This document shows positions 56,598 to 64,000 of a stretch of DNA of 64,000 nt, piece after piece (the first letter of the stretch is position 1; every line of letters starts with the position of its first letter). The notes beneath the pieces were generated by a model. The model saw only the letters and a program-made list of their open reading frames with translations. It was not told the DNA's origin and did not search any database. Source of the DNA: Hibiscus mutabilis (Eukaryota > Streptophyta > Magnoliopsida > Malvales > Malvaceae); assembly GCA_019671005.1 (NCBI GenBank), contig CM033725.1, positions 36,788,678 to 36,852,677 on the forward strand. The letters are read 5' to 3'. A program made the position numbers and the translations under genes.

Positions 56598-57870
56598 CTT
56601 GGATATTAACCACGTGGTGTGGTACAACAGGTACTGCCTGTGTCTTTTGGATGCCCAAACCAAATCACAGCACATCTTTTCGATTGGTGGATACCTCGAC
56701 TCGCAATTCATGAACTTCTTGCTCAAATAATAGATCGCTCTCTTTTTTTTCTCGATCTCATCATACAGACCTAGCACGCAACCCATTGAATTTTCATATA
56801 TGGTCAGGTACATGATTAGAGGCATTCCTGAAATGAGTGGCATTAACACTGGTGGACTTGACAATTACTTCTTGATTTTCTCAAAAGCTTCTTGACACTC
56901 CTCATCCCATTCCCCATGGATGTTTTTTCTGAGCAATCTGAACATTGGACTGCATTTTCCTGTCAACTAGGAGATGAAACAGACGATATAATTAAGCCTT
57001 CCCAAGAAACCCTCGATCTCTTTTTGCGTTTGAGGGGGAGGAAGCTGTTGGATTGCTTTCACTTTATCAGGGTCTACTTCAATTCCTCTCTTGCTCACAA
57101 TGAAGCCCAAGAGTTTTCCTGAGGTTACCTCCAAAGGTGAATTTAGCAAGGTTGAGCTTCAATTGAAATTTCCTCAGCCTTTTGAAAAGCTTCTCTAGAT
57201 TCACGATGTGCTCCCCTTCCGTTCGGGACTTGGCGATCATGTCGTCCACATATATTTCATTTTCTTGGTGCATCATATCATGGAACAAGTTTACCATGGT
57301 TCTCTGATAAATAGCCCTAGCATTTTTCAGGCCGAATGGCATTACCTTGTAGCAAAAGGTACCCTACAACGTCATGAATGTGGTCTTTTCCATGTCTTCG
57401 GGACACATCCTTGTTTGATTATAGCCAGAAAATCCATCCATGAATGAGAATAAGGAGTGACCGGCTATGTTATCCACCAAGGTGTCAATATGTGGTAGTG
57501 GAAAGTTGTCCTTAGGGCTTTCTCGGTTAAGATGTCTATAATCAACACACATGGTAACTTTTCCATCATTCTTTAGAACCAGAACAATGTTGGCCACCCA
57601 TTCATGATACCTAGCTTCTTGTAGAAATCTAGCATTGTACTGCTTTTTCATCCCATCTCATTTTTTTAACATCTCAGTCTTCATCCTCTAAAGTTTCTAT
57701 TGTATAGGCTGACATTCTGGTATTATGGGCAAACGATGCACCACAATGTATGTTTCTAGACTGAGCATATCTTGGTATGACCAGACGAGTAAGTCCTTTT
57801 AGTCTTGCAATAGTTTAATTGGATCTTTCGTGTCTCAGTGGTAATGGCAGTGCCGATCTTTACTTTGCGC
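56553..57870 (-). pseudogene. Tat reverse transcriptase and first RNase H
   Basis: Minus strand in order: RKVKIGTAI (57850), KKQYNARFLQEARYHEWVANIVLVLKNDGKVTMCVDYRHLNRESPKDNFPLPHIDTLVD and HSLFSFMDGFSGYNQ (57364-57651), MPFGLKNARAIYQRTMVNLFHDMM and EIYVDDMIAKS (57079-57342; catalytic YVDD), LLGFIVSKRGIEVDPDKVKAIQQLPPPQTQKEIEGFLGRLNYI (56967-57149), MPLIMYLTIYENSMGCVLG, KRAIYYLSKKFMNCESRYPPIEKMCCDLVWA (56553-56864). Stops and frame changes between the pieces make it inactive. Confidence 0.92.
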
Positions 57871-57874
57871 CTTT

Positions 57875-59220
57875 TGTTAAGTGTGTAAAAATACTATATT
57901 GTCTACCCTTTTTACTCATATTATTGTTAGACTTAGGCTCATTTTAGTTGCATTCTTAGTCATTCATGCATAGTTCCGTAGTTTCCTCATCTATTGAGCT
58001 TGGCTTTAAGTTTTGATGGTTTTTATGGAGAAGTCGCTATTGTTTTGCTTTATTTTGTGCAGGACGAGTTGCCAGTCACTTGCCGAAGGATGCCCTGACA
58101 AGTTAAGATAAAGATGAGGACTTGCCAAACCACTTGCTGAAGAACACCGTGGCAAGTCACGATAAAGCAATTATCTATAGATTTATTCAAACGCAAAGGA
58201 TAATTATCCTATATTCAAATTCAAATATCCAATCAGTTATAGATCTATTTACATGGATTCTATACGTATTTGGACTCTCTTTCCTTACCTATTTAAGGAG
58301 GTTGTAATAACAAACATGGGAGAGTCGATTTGAGGAGATCGGATCACAAGAGAATTCACGCACAACCTTTTCTTTTTCATCTTGTATCGTGTGATCCCAT
58401 GTTTGGGTTTTATTTTTTTGTGTTTTCTTTTTACCCAGCCATGAACTAGATTAATTTGGCATGTGTTATCAAGTTTTATTGGTGTGTAGAGACGAAAGAA
58501 TGGTTTTTGTTTTTAATTCAATAAATTCATTGTTTATCAGTTCTTGGTTCTTTATTTTCGCTTCAAGGAAATTGGGAAAGAAACTTGATTGCATCCATTT
58601 ATCTAGGCTCAGGAGAGCTAAATTCATGAAATGAGTGGATACAGTTTCCATTTAAACAACCGTTGGTGGAAACTAATTCTCTTTAGGAATAAAGATAAGA
58701 TTTTAGCGGCTAAGAAGAGTGCAAAGATCGATGTTTCTCACCCAAGGTTTACGTAGGGATGTATCACCAAGGTTTGCGTAAACATCAATTCTTTGGTTAG
58801 GGATAACACGAAGACATTGAAGAACATTCCACCGAACATTGAAGGAGGAAACCCAGTTGCCAATGCATTCTGCTAAACCCCGTTGCCATGACATTTTGCT
58901 AAACCCAGTTGCCACGACATTCTACTAAACCCAATTTCCATGGCAACCTACTTGACTCAGCAATTACTAGCCACAACAATTCATTCGAAAATCGCACCAC
59001 TACTCACGATAACTGACCTAATCTCTAATATCGATTACTTCTTACTTTATTATGTTTAGTCTATTTTACTTGTTATTTATCACCTTCAATACTATTCTTT
59101 TTCAGTACAAGAAGCTAGAAGTCAGAGTTTCACTAATCCCCGTGGAGATAATCTTAATCTATACTATTACTTGCGACATATTCACTTGCACCGTTTGCGT
59201 TGCACTTAAATCACGCAACA
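57875..59220 (+). mobile_element. Solo LTR (Athila/Tat-like) in the Tat element
   Basis: Starts TGTTAAGTGTG and ends ATCACGCAACA. Near the end it has 'ccccgtggagataatct' and 'ttgcgacatattcacttgcaccg', typical of Athila/Tat LTR 3' ends. Flanks are ccttt (57870-57874) and cattt (59221-59225), a 5-bp duplication with one mismatch. Removing it joins the Tat reading NLGTKEE to RKVKIGT. The orientation is set by the LTR-end boxes. No internal sequence or second LTR is present. Confidence 0.78.
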
Positions 59221-59225
59221 CATTT

Positions 59226-59975
59226 CTTCCTTAGTTCCAAGGTTCAAAATTTATAACGACACTTTATAGAGAACAATATGCTTCTCTTCGCTTTCCATCA
59301 ACCGAAGCAAGTCTTCTGCGACATCACATTCAATTTCATCGCCGAGATCTTCGAACCCCTCTTGGCACATGGGCTGCTCGAAATTAACTCGCGATTCAGA
59401 CTCAAGATTCTTTATGCCATTGATATCCGGAGACCTGTAAAGAAATTGAACGAAATATATATCAATGTTTGCAAAAAGGAAAATGAAATGCTTGGTCTTG
59501 TTTTATTTATTTTGTGTTTTGGTGTTTAAATATTATTTTCCATATAGAGTTTATTGTAGAAAATGCATATATATTGAATGAGAACCAAATGGTTTAGCAT
59601 ACGCCCTTACATAAAAGATCCCTTACTGTTTTCGAGCTGAAACAAAGTGTTAGTTTTGAGAATTACTTGAAAGAGATTTAAAAAATACATGAAGTTCTTC
59701 TATAGTCTAATTATTAAGCTCGTCAAATTACCAAACATTTCAGTGATCTCATTCCTTTCTTCCCCGTCCTAGGTCATACTGGGGTTCACAAATCCCCCTG
59801 AAACAAAAGTAATATTGAGGGGTGGAAATGTTCTCGGGTCCCATGCAACCTTCTCCCTATTTGATCATGGCTTTTTCTTCTTACTTAGGTTTTCATCATA
59901 ATGGCCCTTCTTTGTGCCACGTTGGGCTTGAACCCTAGCCTGTATTGGTCTTTCTTTTCGGTAATGGTCACCAAG
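59226..59975 (-). pseudogene. Tat protease-to-RT linker, degraded
   Basis: Minus strand from 59960: TITEKKDQYRLGFKPNVAQRRA (LGY.P..RQR-like box before RT in Tat polyproteins), HDQIGRRLHGTREHFHPSI, then FEQPMCQEGFEDLGDEIECDVAEDLLRLMESEEKHI and NLGTKEE near 59240. Acidic and low-conservation, as is usual for this linker. Stops occur throughout. It is cut at 59975 by the Tekay-like LTR. Confidence 0.75.
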
Positions 59976-60235
59976 TGTAACACCCCAAAAACTGGACTAG
60001 TCAGAATTGGGTTGCAGCGATCGGAAACCTTACACCGAGAAGCGTAAAATGTTGTATTATTATTGATTATGTGGATTAGTTTCATCGATAATGGACCTTA
60101 ATTGAGTCCAATGTTCAATAGATAACTTATTGGAATATTTAAATTCTGAAAATTGGCTAGGAGTATAGATACAATAGGACTTGTATCGGTACAGTCCAAC
60201 TATTTCCTAACTAACTTACCGAAATTGAGCCAGTC

Positions 60236-62424
60236 GTATCGATACAAGCTATAGGTGTATCGATACGGATCCCTGTTAAAATCTGTTTTAGTGACCAAAT
60301 TAAGAGAATTGGAAGTAGAGGATGATACTTGCTTGCTACCCGTTCATGTGAGAGTGACCAAAAAAGATGACAATTAGTCATTAATTGTTAAAAAGTTGAG
60401 AAAGGGATAAGAAAGATGGATAATAATAGTTTAAGCTTTCCTTTGCCTAAGGGAAAGCTTCTCATTGGTCCTTGGTGAGGTGAGAAATGATTAGGGTGAT
60501 AGTTTCCTTAATAAGGGAATAAAAAAAGCTTTTTCTTTTGTTTTGATTTCACCATAACGAAACCCATCCCTTGATTGAAGAAATCAAGCACACACCTCTC
60601 TAATTGGACTTCTTAAACTCAAGCCTTCTTTGCTTTAAAAGCTTCGATCCATAGCTATCGATTGGGTAAGTAAAAGCCCTAAATTTATTGTTGATTCCAT
60701 AGGCTTTTGAATGTCCAAATTCAAATTATGATTCCAGGCTAAACCCTTGTTCTTCAAGTTTTAATCCATGAATCTAATAAATAGCTAATGGCTATTCTAA
60801 GCTTAAAAATGAGTATCGATGTTGTTATATCGATTGTAAAACTTCCTTATTGATTTCTCCTAGCTCAATAATTGGAGGAAGCTAGCCCATCGTCTGCAAA
60901 ACAAGCTAGGAATAAAGGGATCATCATTCGAAAGCCGTAGGAGCTTCGAAATTTAAGGTGAGTGTAGTTGGAGTCTCGAGAGTTGGCTAGGTGCCATTTC
61001 GAATCATTGATTATTGCTTATTGTATTGCTAACCATTGTATTGAAGGTTTTTGCATAAAACCCTATTGAAAGTCAAATAGGTAAGAATGAGTATGTATTG
61101 CATTGAAATCATGTCCGAAACATCGTTATTGTTGCCATAGAAAGAATTGAAGCATTGCTATGCTAAGATATTGAAATATTGACACATTACTATTGCTATT
61201 GGATCATTGCTATTGATTTATTGTTATGAGTTATTGCTATTGAACTATTGTTATTGAATCATTGCTATTGATACATTGATTATCGAACCTTGAGATCACA
61301 AGTATTGGATACAATTGGCATGCCATAGAATTCATGAGCTCATTGGTACGGGTTAGGCTACGACCTTTATTCTGGTGCGGCGGATGGATGTTGCATGTTT
61401 CGGTCAAATTGGTGCGGCAGAGGGAATATGACTAGACTTTTATTGAAATTGGTGAGGAGGTGGAATTCGTGTATCAATATACCATGAAATCGATCCAAGG
61501 AAACCATCGAGTATTGCTATTGATCATTGATATAAAATTATTGATAAGCTATTGATTATTGTTGTTATGATGATTATTGATGCCATGTTACATGTTGAGC
61601 ATGATAACTATGCCATGTTGAATCATATACCTTTTGTAAGCATGGTTAGACTTGTTATTGAAGCATGTTGGAATGCATACCATGATCATTCATTGTTTAT
61701 GGCTACCTCATTTAGACTATGTAAGTCTAATGCATTCATCTTCCATATTTCATGTTTAGAAAGTGTACTGGATCGAGATCGGAGCTAGTTGGAAATTCGG
61801 CAAGTCACCACAAGCTTAAAGTAATGTGTTTTGTCCTTATGAACTCCTAGAATGGTGGCAAAGTAGTTAAACTAGTTGATTATGGCCATTTTGGTATGTG
61901 TATATCGGCCATGTTTTGTATTGGCTTTAGAGGGCCTCAATGGTATGTTAATGTTGGTTAAAAATGGTTAAAAGGACATAATTGGCTTAAAAAGGTAAAA
62001 GTTTGGCAAATGAATTCGTATTGGCATGAAAGTTGGCATGTTAGTAGATTAAATGATTATAAACTTGCTGGTAAAGTTTCATTGCATTTGGAAATTGTTT
62101 GATAGGTTAAATCGAATAAAAACCAGTTAAGAATCTACCAATACAAGGCAAGGCGTATCAATACAAGTGATGGTGTATCGATACGGACTTACATATTTGG
62201 TATGGTCAACATGAGCCAAAAGGAGCGTATCGATACTGACTAGGGCGTATCGGTACGGATTTTGGTCACTAGAGTCTGAAAAAATTAAAGGTATCAGTAC
62301 GGTCATTGAGTGTATCGATACAGATTCAACGTGGTCAACCTGTATCGATACGACTTGGTGTATTTGAATCTGGAATCCTTGGATTAGGCTTGGCGTATTG
62401 GTATGATCTCCTGGGTATCGATAC
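60236..62424 (+). repeat. Dispersed GTATCGATAC palindromes in the LTR (7 exact copies)
   Basis: Exact copies start at 60236, 60257, 62175, 62227, 62313, 62342 and 62415. One- or two-base variants (gtatcggtac, gtatcaatac, gtatcagtac) lie between them. Each is a perfect 10-bp palindrome usually followed by a G or A. Confidence 0.92.
61140..61320 (+). repeat. Degenerate attgctattga minisatellite in the LTR
   Basis: Roughly 11-12-bp units (attgctattgg, attgctattga, attgttattga) recur head to tail with drift; a shorter patch recurs at 61510-61570. Confidence 0.7.
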
Positions 62425-62844
62425 CGTGACAAGTAATTTAGTTATAAGTGCTAAAGAACAGTTTCTAAGTTTTTGCAACATAGTCACTGAATCTTGTAAG
62501 TCTAAATTGATAAGGTAAATGGTCTCTGATTGATATGAAAGTTTGCATGCACACTACACATAGATCGAATTTCACTGTAGTAAGATTAATTTTAGGTAGG
62601 GACCACTAAAATACCGAAATTACAATTTAGTTCCTAGAACTTGTAAATGAATGAAATTGGTCCTAATCCGGTAATCGTAGACTTGTAAAAGACTAATTGG
62701 AAGTGTGATATTGTCTAATATAGTTTGTTGAGCATAGTAATAACGATCTTTGATTGAAATTATCGCACTGAATCACCATGTTGTTCACTGGTAGCATTCT
62801 CCGATCTAATTCTCAACCAAGCCGGGGATGGGGTGTTATATTTG

Positions 62845-62856
62845 TGGTATCACAGC
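62845..62856 (+). promoter_or_regulatory. Primer-binding site, tRNA-iMet type, one mismatch
   Basis: TGGTATCACAGC begins four bases after the LTR end; the usual site is TGGTATCAGAGC. Confidence 0.85.
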
Positions 62857-62981
62857 TAGAGTTTAGTTGGTTCTGGACAAAACCGAGGCTTTTCATATTG
62901 ATTATTGTATTACTTTTCCACCTATGAGTTATTTTATTATATATTGTGACTTGCTGGCTAACCTGATCTCTTTATTTATAG

Positions 62982-64000
62982 ATGTGTAACTCTAATCAAG
63001 CTCAAATAGATGAGCACATTGCTGACTCCTCCACACATGGTGAAGAAGTTAGAATAAGGGATCCTCCGATTCCGCAGAATCCTTCAATATGAAATTTTGA
63101 GCCTGAGGTGTAAGTTGCTCAAGCCGAATGTTATAAGAACATGGCTGACATGTTGAAAGTGTTTATAACCTCGATGAAGGATGAGAAAACCCTTCAACCA
63201 TCTATCCTGAGTACCCGAGCTCCTATTGATCAGTTACCTCAGCATCGGGCTTACTCTTTTACGGGGCAGAATGATGATAACCCTGAAATTACTGAGTATT
63301 GGCTAGACAATAATTTACGAATTCTGACTAAGCAACTACAGTGTTCTGATGAACACAAGCTTGGATGTGTTCTCTCCCTGTTAGCAGAAGAAGCACTGTA
63401 TTGGTGGGAGACTACGATTCTTATAGTCCCTGAAGAGGCTGTGAGTTGGGAGTTCTTCCTTCGTGAATTTTGAAAGAAATATATCAGTGAATACTACGTT
63501 GCTGAGAGACGTGATATTTTTCTTCACCTAAAACAAAGAGGATGACCTGTGGAGTAGTACGTCCACGATTTTTGCAAGTACTCTGATACGAGGCTGAATA
63601 TATCAATAAAGAAGAAAAAAAGTGTAGGATGTTCATCAACGGGTTGAACGATGATCTACGTCCTATATTCACGGCCTTGTGCATAACCGATTTTTAAGAC
63701 CTTGTGAATAGGGTCAAAGCTACTGAAAGTGCTCAAAAGACTCAAAGGACCAGTCGGTCAAACAAGTCAGAAATGAGGCACCGAGATGAATCTTATTCTT
63801 CTAAATCTTTCAAGAAAAGGGAAGCACCATGATTCGAAACAGAATGTGTATTCACAGCCTTCCTAGTATGAATATCTTGCTAAACCACAAGCTGTGACTC
63901 AATCCTTTCCTAGTGCCAACTTTACTGAGAGCATTGAAGGCTCTAAGCAAGAAATGTAGTTTCCAGTTTGTAACTTTTATCTTCACAGACATCTTGAAGG
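62982..64000 (+). pseudogene. Tekay-like gag, partial at the window end
   Basis: ATG 62982 starts MCNSNQAQIDEHIAD. Stops follow near 63090, then the frame 63141-63473 carries the capsid core: EITEYWLDNNLRIL, EHKLGCVLSLLAEEALYWWETT and EEAVSWEFFLREF. After a stop (63471) it continues KKYISEYYVAERRDIFLHLKQ, EYVHDFCKYSDTRL and, in another frame, FINGLNDDLRP and DLVNRVKATESAQKTQR. This is Retrotrans_gag. At least five stops or frame changes occur in 800 bp, so the copy is dead. The zinc knuckle would lie beyond 64000. Confidence 0.88.

Larger units (their letters stand above)
52538..59975 (-). mobile_element. Tat/Ogre-type Ty3 element, minus strand, fragmented by two insertions
   Basis: Read from 59975 downwards: protease-to-RT linker, reverse transcriptase, first RNase H, second (archaeal-like) RNase H, integrase zinc region. 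A second RNase H after the first is a known trait of Tat/Ogre elements. A solo LTR sits at 57875-59220 and a plus-strand LINE at 52886-55376; removing each restores continuous Tat reading. Both ends are missing: cut by the Tekay-like LTR at 59976 and by repeat sequence at 52538. Many stops. Confidence 0.85.
59976..62840 (+). mobile_element. Tekay-like Ty3 5' LTR (2865 bp)
   Basis: Starts TGTAACACCCCAAAAACTGG and ends GGGTGTTATA (ACA changed to ATA), followed by a primer site and gag. The left target is inside the Tat linker (flank caaag/ccaag region). It contains degenerate attgctattga repeats (61140-61320) and a cluster of GTATCGATAC palindromes (60236-60266 and 62175-62424). The rest of the element lies beyond the window. 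Confidence 0.88.

Noticed and set aside
1..64000. tRNA, rRNA or organelle-derived segments
   Set aside because: No cloverleaf-like or rRNA sequence recognised. The only tRNA-related strings are retroelement primer sites.

Overview
This is nuclear DNA of a flowering plant. It is AT-rich and consists almost entirely of nested transposable elements, with one low-copy gene-like locus. The families present (Tekay-like, chromodomain, Athila and Tat/Ogre Ty3 elements, Ty1/copia, plant LINEs, hAT and Mutator-like DNA elements, a DUF7745-like coiled-coil protein) point to a eudicot. The Tat-type LTR sequence and the GTATCGATAC-rich LTR resemble repeats I associate with Malvaceae such as cotton and cacao; that placement is inference. 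I found no tRNA, rRNA, CRISPR or prokaryotic operon structure.

Layout. 1-1478 is the end of a Tekay-like Ty3 LTR, followed by its primer-binding site and decayed interior. 2.0-7.2 kb is unidentified repeat mosaic. A degraded LINE then occurs in three pieces (7265-7711, 16256-16601, 20401-20525). It is split first by a complete but dead Ty1/copia element (7712-16255, duplicated flank agaat/ggaat) and then by a 3.8-kb solo Ty3 LTR (16602-20400, perfect GGAAG duplication). A defective Athila element follows (about 20525-29530): 5' LTR, tRNA-Asp-type primer site, gag-pol lacking the integrase core, and an env-like ORF with an internal triplication. 30.25-32.48 kb (minus strand) is a dead DUF7745/plant-mobile-domain-like coiled-coil gene. 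A 679-bp hAT miniature element (32964-33642) has an 8-bp target duplication. 33.8-42.4 kb is an old Tat-type LTR split by a young chromodomain Ty3 element (35828-42017, 587-bp LTRs, CTAAG duplication).

42.4-46.4 kb is mostly non-coding, with a minus-strand LINE ORF1 relic. 46394-47825 is a Mutator-like element with long terminal inverted repeats. The only gene-like locus lies at about 47.9-51.9 kb: a BED-finger, RICESLEEPER/DAYSLEEPER-like domesticated hAT transposase with a promoter-like region and a probable 5' leader exon, but with a frameshift and a stop in its C-terminal third. From 52.5 to 59.98 kb runs a minus-strand Tat/Ogre element, interrupted by a plus-strand LINE (52886-55376, 16-bp target duplication) and by an Athila-like solo LTR (57875-59220), and carrying a 533-bp tandem duplication in its RNase H region. 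A Tekay-like Ty3 element begins at 59976 (2.87-kb LTR with GTATCGATAC palindromes) and its gag runs off the window end.

No cellular pathway or new defence or enzyme system is evident. The most interesting material is structural: hairpin or palindrome arrays inside three LTR elements, several in-element tandem duplications, an insertion order readable from target duplications, and a decaying domesticated transposase. All coordinates and domain calls come from reading the sequence; no database search was run.
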